Positions 1-7,906 of a stretch of 16,749 nucleotides of DNA are shown here, in pieces. The notes under the pieces were generated by a model that ran no database searches, was not told the DNA's origin, and worked only from the letters and a program-made list of their open reading frames with translations. This DNA is from JAGLSB01 sp023135955 (lineage in GTDB: Bacteria > Bacteroidota > Bacteroidia > Bacteroidales > GCA-2748055): assembly GCA_030673645.1 (NCBI GenBank), contig DAOVIO010000085.1, positions 1-16,749 of the forward strand. The letters are read 5' to 3'. The stretch's first letter is position 1. Each line of letters starts with the position of its first letter. The position numbers and the translations under genes are program-made.

Positions 1-1679
1 CTACAAATGTTGGTACGACGGGAATATACAGGGGTGCGAAACGACACCTATTTGAAGGTGGAGTGAGGGTGCCGGGTGTGCTTGTTTGGCCCGACAAAAT
101 AAAAGAATCGCGCGTTGAAACTATGCTATGCTCTACTACCGATTATTTTCCTACAATTATTGATGCCCTTGGGCTCAATTATGAAAGTCAGGCAACTTTG
201 GATGGCATCAGTCTCATGCCGCTTATTGAAAATGAAATGGATGAACGCCCGGATTACTTTTTCTTTCAGTCGCACGGGTCAATGGTAGCTGCAAATAATG
301 ATTATAAATTAATGCGAGCCGGTTATAGTTCTTCTGTTACCAATGCTCTCGATGCTAATATTATTGAAAATGAAGAAGAATGGATGCTTTTTGATATGCA
401 TGATGACTCAACAGAGAATAATAATAAGGCGTATATGTTTCCTGAGCTTGTAGAAGAGATGAAAACGAGCCTGGCATTGTGGATGGACGATTGTTATAAA
501 TCCTTTAATGGCAGCGATTACGAAAATCCAGATATATACACCCCTAACCAAAATTACAGGTTTAATGGCGGAGTCAAAGGGTCTGAAGAAAATTTTTCCG
601 ATACTCAATTGGGAGCCATATATATTAACGGGGTCATTTTAGAAAATTTTCATCCCCAGCAAAGAGAATATAGTTTTCCGCTTATCGAGAATGAGGTATT
701 GGATATTAATGCAATTCCAGCTTCCACCAAAGCAAAAATCGATAATATTATTATGCCTGTTAATATTAATGGAGATTCAGTTGACAGGTCTGTTAAAATT
801 GTTGTGAAAGCAGCAGATAATACCCTTGGAGAATATAATGTAGAAATTATTCCTGTTGAAATGGGAAAGAATAATTTTCTTAAAGAAATATATATTAATG
901 ATGTCCTATTCGAGGATTTCAGTGCACATAAATTAAATTATCAGATTATTTTACCTCATGATATTAATAAAGAAGAAGTTCCTTTTGTGAATGCCCTTGC
1001 CTATGCTGAAGATGCTGAGGTTTCAATTGTTCAGGCAATTCAGATTATTGATGCAAAAGATGATAAAAGAACAGCAATAGTTTCCGTGAAGCTTTTGCCT
1101 GACAGCTTAGAAAGAAATTATTCCTTTGTATTTTCTGTTGGAAGTCCATCACATAATACACTTTTAAAAGACATTAAACTTAATGGAGTTTCAATATCAG
1201 ATTTCTCTCCTTATATATGTACCTATTATGTTCCCTGGAATGATGAAGTGGACTCTGTAGAAGTGACAGGCCTTCCGCAGGATATTTATGCTACAACAGA
1301 TACATCAATCATAAGTTTAAAAGGGGAAAATTCTGGGGATTCTCATGCAATAATTACAGTATGCGCTGAAAATGGATTTGCAAACTGGGCCTATGAAGTC
1401 ATATTCTATAAAGAGGAAGCTGGCACAGGTTCTAAGACTATGAATCAAGGTAGACTTCTTTCTGTTTTTCCAAACCCTTGCTCCGACATGCTAACTATCA
1501 AATCCTCTTATAATTTTGATTCAATAATGCTTTTTGATAGTGCAGGGAAGCAGTTGCCGGCAAATTTCCCTAATAATGACTCTATTGATGTTTCTGGTTT
1601 GCAAAAAGGAGTGTATTTCCTGACTTTAAATACAAGTGAGCTAAGGGAAAATCTTTGTGTAAAATTTATTAAACTTTGA
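1..1679 (+). CDS. Sulfatase (C-terminal part) with three cadherin-like repeats and a T9SS sorting domain; 5' end outside window
   Basis: This is the 3' portion of a secreted S1-type sulfatase, predicted to remove sulfate esters from a polysaccharide. The reading frame is open from base 3, and the first codons give the conserved late-sulfatase pattern (RGAK, FEGGVRVP, VWP), so the GTG at 63 is an internal codon and not the start. The catalytic formylglycine site lies upstream of the window. The sulfatase part ends near base 530. Three beta-sandwich repeats of the cadherin-like type follow, each opening with L-x-x-I-x-(I/L)-N-(G/D)-V and then F and Y; the repeat Asn codons are at 627, 897 and 1182. 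Bases about 1455-1679 encode a type A T9SS sorting domain (VFPNPCSDMLTI, a central LFDSAGK, then VSGLQKGVYFLTL and a basic end). The protein is therefore probably exported across the outer membrane and anchored or released. It lies 14 bp before the beta-helix gene. Domain order is confident; the substrate is not known. Confidence 0.9.
   Translation, partial: TNVGTTGIYRGAKRHLFEGGVRVPGVLVWPDKIKESRVETMLCSTTDYFPTIIDALGLNYESQATLDGISLMPLIENEMDERPDYFFFQSHGSMVAANNDYKLMRAGYSSSVTNALDANIIENEEEWMLFDMHDDSTENNNKAYMFPELVEEMKTSLALWMDDCYKSFNGSDYENPDIYTPNQNYRFNGGVKGSEENFSDTQLGAIYINGVILENFHPQQREYSFPLIENEVLDINAIPASTKAKIDNIIMPVNINGDSVDRSVKIVVKAADNTLGEYNVEIIPVEMGKNNFLKEIYINDVLFEDFSAHKLNYQIILPHDINKEEVPFVNALAYAEDAEVSIVQAIQIIDAKDDKRTAIVSVKLLPDSLERNYSFVFSVGSPSHNTLLKDIKLNGVSISDFSPYICTYYVPWNDEVDSVEVTGLPQDIYATTDTSIISLKGENSGDSHAIITVCAENGFANWAYEVIFYKEEAGTGSKTMNQGRLLSVFPNPCSDMLTIKSSYNFDSIMLFDSAGKQLPANFPNNDSIDVSGLQKGVYFLTLNTSELRENLCVKFIKL
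605..1440 (+). repeat. Three tandem cadherin-like beta-sandwich repeats within the first sulfatase
   Basis: Three copies of a roughly 90-95 residue unit are encoded in tandem. The equivalent Asn codons fall at 627, 897 and 1182, giving spacings of 270 and 285 bp. Copies 1 and 2 still share the DNA string atatatattaa at the same place in the unit, while copy 3 has diverged. The units read YINGVILENF, YINDVLFEDF and KLNGVSISDF. Such modules often act as spacers or carbohydrate-contacting stalks between a catalytic domain and a sorting signal; that role is inferred here. Confidence 0.75.
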
Positions 1680-1693
1680 TATAACAAGAAAAG

Positions 1694-4321
1694 ATGAGAT
1701 TAAGAATTACATTATTTGCATTGGTTATTTGTAGCTTTTCTTTAATGGCAAAAGAATATCATGTTTCTACTAAAGGGAATGACAACAACAAGGGTACAAT
1801 TGAGAAGCCCTTCAAGACAATAGAAAAAGCCAGAGATGCAATCCGTATGCTAAATACAGAAGAAAGAAAACAAAATATTGATATTATACTTCATGGAGGT
1901 ACTTATACTTTAAACAAGACGATAGTTTTTTCTTTGGAAGATAGCGCACCAGATAATTTCAGATACACATACAGAGCTGCAACAGATGAAGAAGTTATTC
2001 TTAGCTCAGGATTAGTTATTGAAAATTGGGAAAAAGTTGTGAAATATCCTGATTCATTCCCGGAAGTGGCAAAAGGAAATGTATGGATTGCCGATATGCC
2101 GGAGGGTCTTGATAATTTTAAAGTGCTATTCGATGGTACTAAAAGACTTAAAAGAGCCAGAAGCGAAGGTTTTAATGGTAAAAATCCATTTAACGTACCA
2201 CGTTTTGCGAGTAGGAATGTAAAAAACAGGGAAGACAGAAAATACCTGAAAATGTTCCCCTTTCCCGATGGTGAAATAAAAGATTGGCCCAATAAAGATG
2301 ATGTTGAGATTTTCTTTTGCCCGGTTCCGTGGGTTGTAAATTATTCGCCAATAGAAAAGGTAGATTTGGAAAATAATATTGCTTATTTGAAATATGAAGC
2401 CAATTCTCAGCCTTTTGTGACACCTAAAGAATATAATCTGGCTTATGTGGAAAATGTGATTGATTTTCTTGATGAACCGGGTGAATGGGTTTTGAACACC
2501 GATGAAAGGAAGATATATTATTGGCCCGTAAAAGGAGAACCCGGAAATGAAATCACTGCCCCGGCACTTATGGAATATATTAAGGTTGAAGGGAAAATAA
2601 ATTACGATGAAGCTGAAGACATCCCAGTAAAAAATTTAGAATTTAAAGGAATTACTTTCATGCATGGCGATCGCTATTCCTGGTGGGAAGGTCATAAGGG
2701 ATGGGGGATACAGCACGACTGGGATAAATTTGATAACCCAAATGCTATGTTGCGGTTCAGGGGTGCAGAGAATTGTGTGGTAGAGGAGTGCAGGTTTACT
2801 GCATCTGGAAATTCAGCTATCAGGTTAGACCTCTATGCTCAGAATATTAGGGTTGAAAATAATTTAATAGACTATGTCGGACACATGGGTATTTTGCTTG
2901 CAGGTTATGGCCCTGGTACAAAAGATGTAAATAAGAAAAACATCATTGTAAATAATATAATCGATCACGTTGGGGAGGTTGTATGGCATGGTCACGCTAT
3001 ATTTATCTGGCAAAGTGGAGAAAATTATGTTGCAAATAATCTCATCCAGAATTGTCCCAGGAAAGCTGTAGGAATTTGTGGTATTCGGGCACCGATATTT
3101 TATGAAGGTCCTCAGGTCGATTGGGATGAAGCAAGTAAAACCTTAAGGTGGGATGATATTGACCCGGCTCTGCTTGATCCTGTAAATGTTACTCAGGAAG
3201 CAATTCTTCCATACCTTCACGCTAATGATAACCTGGTTGAAAATAATGAAGTGTTTCGTTCCAGGACAAAAATAGGTGACGGTTCATCCCTGAATGTTTC
3301 AGGAGCAGGGACAGGGAATGTGATCAGGAGTAATATCCTTCTGGAATTAATGGGAAATGGTATGCGTACCGACGATTGGCAAAGAGAAACAACCTTTAGC
3401 GATAATATTATTACTTCTGGAGGCATCGTTCATAAAGGACATAATCATATTGAGAATAATTTATTAGTAAATTCAAATATAAGGTTTACGACCTATCCTG
3501 AACAAAAGCCTTTTCCGGGATCACGGACGCAGAGAAATGTCATGTATTTCACAAGAGGAGGAGGATTGCCATATACTGAAAGAGTAACTCCGGAAATTTT
3601 TACTCCTGATGATGTTGATTTGAAAAATAACTTATATTATCATAGTGTAAATAACGAAGTAGTAATAAAGTTTCTTGAGAGAGTACAAGGTGAAAATGGC
3701 TGGGATGAAGGAACTATTTCGACCGATCCCCTTTTTGAAAATCCTATACCCCAAAATCGTAAATTAAAACCTGAAGATTTTAAGTTGAAGAAAGAATCAC
3801 CTGCATTTGAATTGGGTTATGAAGAAATTGATGCATCAAATATTGGACTAAGAGACGATTTTCCTAATAGATTAAAGGAGAAAATTTTCCCCTCATATAC
3901 AGGTAACTGGATCTCAAAAGATGCTAATATTGAACTTTCATCAACAGGAGAAAAGAATGAAGCCTATAATCAGATTCTTTTTCAATCGGAGGAAGAACCT
4001 GATATTGCCTTCGCCATCAAGACAAAAAAAGAAAAAAATCCATTTGCTATAGTTGATCTGGGAAGTGATAAAAGCATAAGTGGATTAACTTTTATTAGTG
4101 CGGGTTCAGACAGCAACGATGCATTTAAAAGTCTCGGAATCTTTTACTCATCTGATAAAGTAAGCTGGACTAAACTTTGGGAAAATGATCCGTACCATAC
4201 AAAAACAGGTAGGATTTGGGACATTATTCCACATGAATCAATTAATGCAAGGTATATAAGGTTTAGTTTAAAGGGAGAGCAAATTCTCACTTTAAAGAAT
4301 ATTAATATCTACGGAAAATAA
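1694..4321 (+). CDS. Right-handed beta-helix protein, GH141-like (candidate alpha-L-fucosidase), with C-terminal discoidin-like module
   Basis: This 875-residue exported protein has an SPI signal peptide with likely cleavage after Ala19 (SLMA|KEY). The N-terminal part (STKGNDNNKGTIEKPFKTIE, then HGGTYTL, LSSG, RLKRARSEG) follows the pattern of the large parallel beta-helix proteins that include GH141. Residues about 270-285 carry EPGEWVLNTDERKIYYWP, also typical of that group. Residues about 355-610 are rich in N-N-x-I and E-N-N rungs, the mark of a right-handed beta-helix. Residues about 738-875 look like an F5/8 type C (CBM32-like) domain, with IVDLGSDKSISGLTF and ARYIRFSL. GH141 contains alpha-L-fucosidase and xylanase members; the GH29 fucosidase nearby favours fucosidase. 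Catalytic residues cannot be mapped by eye, so a polysaccharide lyase or another beta-helix hydrolase remains possible. The start has a weak purine leader (agaaaag) and sits 14 bp after the previous stop. Confidence 0.8.
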   Translation: MRLRITLFALVICSFSLMAKEYHVSTKGNDNNKGTIEKPFKTIEKARDAIRMLNTEERKQNIDIILHGGTYTLNKTIVFSLEDSAPDNFRYTYRAATDEEVILSSGLVIENWEKVVKYPDSFPEVAKGNVWIADMPEGLDNFKVLFDGTKRLKRARSEGFNGKNPFNVPRFASRNVKNREDRKYLKMFPFPDGEIKDWPNKDDVEIFFCPVPWVVNYSPIEKVDLENNIAYLKYEANSQPFVTPKEYNLAYVENVIDFLDEPGEWVLNTDERKIYYWPVKGEPGNEITAPALMEYIKVEGKINYDEAEDIPVKNLEFKGITFMHGDRYSWWEGHKGWGIQHDWDKFDNPNAMLRFRGAENCVVEECRFTASGNSAIRLDLYAQNIRVENNLIDYVGHMGILLAGYGPGTKDVNKKNIIVNNIIDHVGEVVWHGHAIFIWQSGENYVANNLIQNCPRKAVGICGIRAPIFYEGPQVDWDEASKTLRWDDIDPALLDPVNVTQEAILPYLHANDNLVENNEVFRSRTKIGDGSSLNVSGAGTGNVIRSNILLELMGNGMRTDDWQRETTFSDNIITSGGIVHKGHNHIENNLLVNSNIRFTTYPEQKPFPGSRTQRNVMYFTRGGGLPYTERVTPEIFTPDDVDLKNNLYYHSVNNEVVIKFLERVQGENGWDEGTISTDPLFENPIPQNRKLKPEDFKLKKESPAFELGYEEIDASNIGLRDDFPNRLKEKIFPSYTGNWISKDANIELSSTGEKNEAYNQILFQSEEEPDIAFAIKTKKEKNPFAIVDLGSDKSISGLTFISAGSDSNDAFKSLGIFYSSDKVSWTKLWENDPYHTKTGRIWDIIPHESINARYIRFSLKGEQILTLKNINIYGK

Positions 4322-4331
4322 ATTTATTAAA

Positions 4332-6104
4332 ATGAATAAAGGAATGCTAAATAGTTCATCTTTAATAGTCTCTTCATTATTATTATCCTCCACGACTTTT
4401 ATAGCTAGTGGAAGTGATTCTGAAAAAGAATCTCTGCCAAATGTGATAATTGTACTTACAGATGATCAGGGATATGGTGAAGTGGCAGCTCATGGAAATG
4501 AATTTATAAAAACGCCCTTCATTGACCAATTATATAATGAGGGTGTACGGTTGATAAATTTTCATGTTAACTCAGTTAGCTCACCTACCAGAGCAGCTCT
4601 GCTAACAGGGAGGTATTCAAGTCGTGTAGGGGTGTGGCATACTGTTGGTGGCAGAAATATTGTATATAAAGAAGAGAAAATGATGTCAGATTTTTTTAAA
4701 TCAGCCGGTTATAAAACCATTATGACAGGAAAATGGCATCTGGGCGACAATTATCCTTTCAGGCCTGAAGACAGAGGTTTCGATGAGGTGTTCAGAATAG
4801 GAGGCGGGAGTCTGGGACAGATAGGTGATTACTGGGAGAATGGATTGTTTGACGGACATTATTGGGATGGTACTGAATGGATTCCAACAAAAGGTTTTAG
4901 CACCGATGTGCAGTTTGAAAGAGCATTTGATTTTATAGAAAAAAATAAGTCAAATCCATTTTTTGCATATATAGCAACTACTGCTCCTCATTCGCCAATA
5001 GGTGCTCCCGATAAATATGTTCAGCCATATCTGGATATGGGACTCAAAGAGAATGTTGCCAAATTTTATGGTATGGTTACCAATATAGACGAAAATCTGG
5101 GACAACTCAGAGCTTTGCTCAAAGAGCTTGAAATTGATGAAAATACAATACTGATTTTCATGACCGATAATGGTACCGCTAATGATAAGAAAGGCGATTC
5201 CTATAATGCCGGAATGCGTGGAAAAAAGGGATCAACTTTCGATGGGGGACATCGTGTTCCATGTATGGTTTATTGGCCTGATGGAGACATTGAAGGAGGG
5301 AAAGAAGTTAAGAATTTAACTGCTCATATCGATCTTCTCCCCAGTCTCCTTGAGGCTTGCAGTATAGATAATACGTTCAGGGTTGAATTCGACGGAAAAG
5401 ATATATTCCCCTTGTTGCGGGATACAGAAATAGAATGGGAGGATAGAATGATAGTTGCGGAAACAAAAGTGAATTCGCGAGGACAGTTGTACAAATCAAG
5501 TGCAGTAATTTCAGACGAATGGAGATTGGTTGACGGAAAAGGCCTTTATGATTACAAAAGGGATTTTGGACAAAAAACAGATGTAGCTGATGAGAATCCT
5601 GAAGTCGTAGCTGCCCACAAGGAATTTTATAAAAGATGGTATTCATCAGTGGGAGAGAGTTTTGGTAGTTTTCCATATATCTCAGTTGGTATTGAAGAGG
5701 AAGTTCTTTTAAGTGCAATGGATGTATTTCCTGTAGATGCAAATAAGTCGGGTAAAGCTGTATGGAACCAAAGTGGTGTAAAAAAGGCTCAGCTTAATCA
5801 TGGAGTTTGGAAAATAAAAGTAGAAGAAAAAGCCAATTACAAAATATCTCTTTATCGATGGCCCCCCTCGGAAAAAATTCCAATTTTGGATGCTCCGGCA
5901 AAAGGTACAGCTATGGATGTTTCTGAGGCCTATATTAAGATTCAAGATTTTGAGAAAACTAAAGCTGTAAAATCAAAAGATGTTTATGTGAGCTTTGAAA
6001 CCGAACTTGGAGTTGGTGAGACAAACCTTGATGCAAGTTTTATGACTGATAATAAGAAGCTTACGTCTGCATATTTTGTCCTTATTGAGAAGTTGAATAA
6101 GTAG
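4332..6104 (+). CDS. S1-type sulfatase A1, Ser-type, with C-terminal beta-rich extension
   Basis: A 590-residue formylglycine-dependent sulfatase. The metal-binding Asp pair is D44-D45 (LTDDQGYG), the signature is S83-S-P-T-R87 with Ser83 as the residue to be oxidised to formylglycine, and GKWHLGDN supplies K134 and H136. TAPHSP gives H220, TDNG gives D279-N280, and GMRGKKG supplies the later Lys, so all expected active-site positions are filled. The N-terminus is a hydrophobic SPI signal (about residues 8-27) without a lipobox Cys, so the product is likely periplasmic. Residues about 475-590 form an added beta-rich region starting with WNQSG and containing GVWKIKVEE and LYRWP. Gene 12901-14700 is a close paralogue, about half identical by eye, with the same extension. 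The ATG lies 10 bp after the beta-helix gene. The pairing with fucosidases suggests sulfated fucan as substrate, but the sulfate position is unknown. Confidence 0.95.
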   Translation: MNKGMLNSSSLIVSSLLLSSTTFIASGSDSEKESLPNVIIVLTDDQGYGEVAAHGNEFIKTPFIDQLYNEGVRLINFHVNSVSSPTRAALLTGRYSSRVGVWHTVGGRNIVYKEEKMMSDFFKSAGYKTIMTGKWHLGDNYPFRPEDRGFDEVFRIGGGSLGQIGDYWENGLFDGHYWDGTEWIPTKGFSTDVQFERAFDFIEKNKSNPFFAYIATTAPHSPIGAPDKYVQPYLDMGLKENVAKFYGMVTNIDENLGQLRALLKELEIDENTILIFMTDNGTANDKKGDSYNAGMRGKKGSTFDGGHRVPCMVYWPDGDIEGGKEVKNLTAHIDLLPSLLEACSIDNTFRVEFDGKDIFPLLRDTEIEWEDRMIVAETKVNSRGQLYKSSAVISDEWRLVDGKGLYDYKRDFGQKTDVADENPEVVAAHKEFYKRWYSSVGESFGSFPYISVGIEEEVLLSAMDVFPVDANKSGKAVWNQSGVKKAQLNHGVWKIKVEEKANYKISLYRWPPSEKIPILDAPAKGTAMDVSEAYIKIQDFEKTKAVKSKDVYVSFETELGVGETNLDASFMTDNKKLTSAYFVLIEKLNK

Positions 6105-6268
6105 TTGCATATTGTGTCAACCTAATAGAAAGCTTGTCCCGTTTTTATTTGGGACAAACATCAATATGAATAAAACCCCGGTGATGATTTTGAAGGGTGA
6201 TATAAAATAGATAAGGATTAATTTTAATTGAAATTGAAAAGCTTCCGGGGCGATAATAATATTTTATC
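6105..6268 (+). other. Longest intergenic gap, possible intra-operon regulatory region
   Basis: This 164-bp stretch is by far the longest gap in the window; the other gaps are 54 bp or less. It holds a 7-bp inverted repeat at 6134-6157 and a second, widely spaced pair of complementary hexamers, CCCCGG at 6176-6181 and CCGGGG at 6245-6250, the latter close to the next start codon. I see no clear Bacteroidota-type promoter (TTTG ... TAnnTTTG) and no Shine-Dalgarno sequence. It could carry an internal promoter, a processing site or a partial terminator separating the first three genes from the rest. Confidence 0.4.
6134..6157 (+). repeat. Inverted repeat (hairpin) between sulfatase genes A1 and B1
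   Basis: TTGTCCC (6134-6140) and GGGACAA (6151-6157) are exact reverse complements separated by 10 bases, and a G-U pair could lengthen the stem by one. No T-run follows on the + strand, so it does not look like a standard intrinsic terminator. It may instead stabilise or process the mRNA. It lies 30 bp after the stop of the preceding sulfatase. Confidence 0.45.
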
Positions 6269-7897
6269 ATGAGAAATAATAAAAGGAAATATCTTTTGTC
6301 TCTTGCCGGCCTTAGTGCATTAATACCGGCATGGAATCAGGATGTCAGGTTTGAGGAAGAAGACAGACCTAATATAATATTTATACTGGCTGACGATCTT
6401 CGCTTCGATGCGCTCGGATGCATTGGCGGAGATGAGTTTAATACTCCCAATATAGATAAGATTGGAAAGCAAGGTGTGATTTTCTCGAATGCCTATAATA
6501 CAACAGCAATTTCAATGGCCAGCAGGGCACAAATAATGACTGGTTTATATGAGTTCTCGACGGGCTGTAATTTTACACATGGAGATTTGTCATATGATAT
6601 TTGGGAATCTTCCTATCCGTATTTGTTAGAGAAAGCAGGATACAATACGGGTTTTGCTGGTAAATTCGGATTCAGAGTAATGACAAAAGACGGGAGAAAA
6701 GGAAATGTATCAACTGTATCGGAATCTTTCGATTATTGGAACGGCTGGTTAGGGCAGGGAAGTTATTCAATGGAAATGAATAAAGAAGCTGAAGAATACA
6801 AAAAAAAGTATGGAGATGCACCCGAACATACAACTTTTGCTCTTGGCGTTTCAGGATGTGATTTCATTGAAAAATATGCCAATCAGGATCAACCATTTTG
6901 CTTATCAGTAAGTTTTAAGGCTCCTCATACACCCTATCATACAGACCCAAGGTACAATGAAGTATATTCTCAGACCAAATTCGAAGAATCAGGGAATCAT
7001 GGTGAAAAAGAAAGTCTGAGTCCCCAGGCACTTGCCGGCAGACCATACTCTAAAGGAAAAAGCTGGATGAATGATTATCAGGATCAGATGAAAAAGTACA
7101 ATACCATGGTGTATGGTATGGATGTAGCTGTGGGGATGATACTGAAAGAACTCGACAAGCAAGGGGTCAGCGATAATACTGTCATCATATTCACTTCTGA
7201 TAACGGCCATTTTAATGGTTCAAAATCATTAGGCGGAAAACTATATGCTTATGAAGAAGGTTCAAAAGCACCTTTGCTGTATTATGACCCACGACTTTCT
7301 GAAAATGTAAATAATCAGAATAAAGATGCCTTGATAGGAAATATCGATATGTCGCCAACAATTTTGGATCTTGCAGGAATTGAGATACCAGAAAGCTATC
7401 AGGGAAAAAGTATAATTCCTATCCTTGAAGGTGAAATTGAAGAGAATCATGAATCATTAATGCTTATAAATGTTTGGGGTACCCGTGCTGCACAGTCATT
7501 GAGCGTTGTAACCAATGATTTCAAGTACATATACTGGATGTATGGAGCAGAAGGATATAGCCCTGTTGAAGAACTCTTTGATATGAATAATGATCAGCTC
7601 GAACAAAAAAATCTTGTCGATAATAAGAAATACAAAAGAGAGCTTGAGGAAATGCAATCAAAATATGATGACTACCTAAAATTCTGGGCTGCAAAAAGTG
7701 TGGATGGTAAAGGTTATCCTAAGTATGTTAAAATTGGTGACAGGCATATCCCTTTCGATACACATTCAATGGAATTATTAAAAACCATGTATCCCGATGA
7801 GGAGAAAAGTAAAAATAAGGCTAATCAGGATGGCGATGGAAAAAAAGCTTCTAAAAACAAAACGAAAACAATAAAAACAAAGAAGAAATCCAAATAA
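6269..7897 (+). CDS. S1-type sulfatase B1 with variant signature (S-M-A-S-R) and lysine-rich tail
   Basis: A 542-residue exported protein of the sulfatase/alkaline phosphatase fold. D42-D43 (ADD) form the metal pair. The signature region reads S82-M-A-S-R86, with Ala where the usual S/C-x-P-x-R motif has Pro. The normal G-K-W-H motif is G131-K-F-G-F, keeping K132 but replacing the His with Gly134. H220 (KAPHTP), D311-N312 (SDNGHF) and K324 are present, so the site looks functional but altered. The protein is paralogous to the gene at 14755, which shares both changes. The N-terminus is basic then hydrophobic (KYLLSLAGLSALIPAW), a likely signal peptide with no lipobox. The last 32 residues contain 13 Lys (KTKTIKTKKKSK at the end), which is unusual in this family. 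It starts after the 164-bp gap. Sulfatase-fold membership is firm; the sulfatase activity and substrate are inferred. Confidence 0.92.
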   Translation: MRNNKRKYLLSLAGLSALIPAWNQDVRFEEEDRPNIIFILADDLRFDALGCIGGDEFNTPNIDKIGKQGVIFSNAYNTTAISMASRAQIMTGLYEFSTGCNFTHGDLSYDIWESSYPYLLEKAGYNTGFAGKFGFRVMTKDGRKGNVSTVSESFDYWNGWLGQGSYSMEMNKEAEEYKKKYGDAPEHTTFALGVSGCDFIEKYANQDQPFCLSVSFKAPHTPYHTDPRYNEVYSQTKFEESGNHGEKESLSPQALAGRPYSKGKSWMNDYQDQMKKYNTMVYGMDVAVGMILKELDKQGVSDNTVIIFTSDNGHFNGSKSLGGKLYAYEEGSKAPLLYYDPRLSENVNNQNKDALIGNIDMSPTILDLAGIEIPESYQGKSIIPILEGEIEENHESLMLINVWGTRAAQSLSVVTNDFKYIYWMYGAEGYSPVEELFDMNNDQLEQKNLVDNKKYKRELEEMQSKYDDYLKFWAAKSVDGKGYPKYVKIGDRHIPFDTHSMELLKTMYPDEEKSKNKANQDGDGKKASKNKTKTIKTKKKSK

Positions 7898-7906
7898 GAA
7901 TTGAAA

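Noticed and set aside
63..1679. A complete gene starting at the GTG at 63
   Set aside because: The same frame is open back to base 3 and encodes the conserved sulfatase segment before that codon, so the gene is truncated by the window edge and the GTG is internal.
6134..6157. Intrinsic terminator ending the first part of the operon
   Set aside because: The stem is only 7-8 bp with a large loop and no T-run follows on either strand, so it is reported only as an inverted repeat.
7901..7906. TTG start for the third complete sulfatase
   Set aside because: The ATG two codons later gives an equally good signal peptide and is the more likely start codon.
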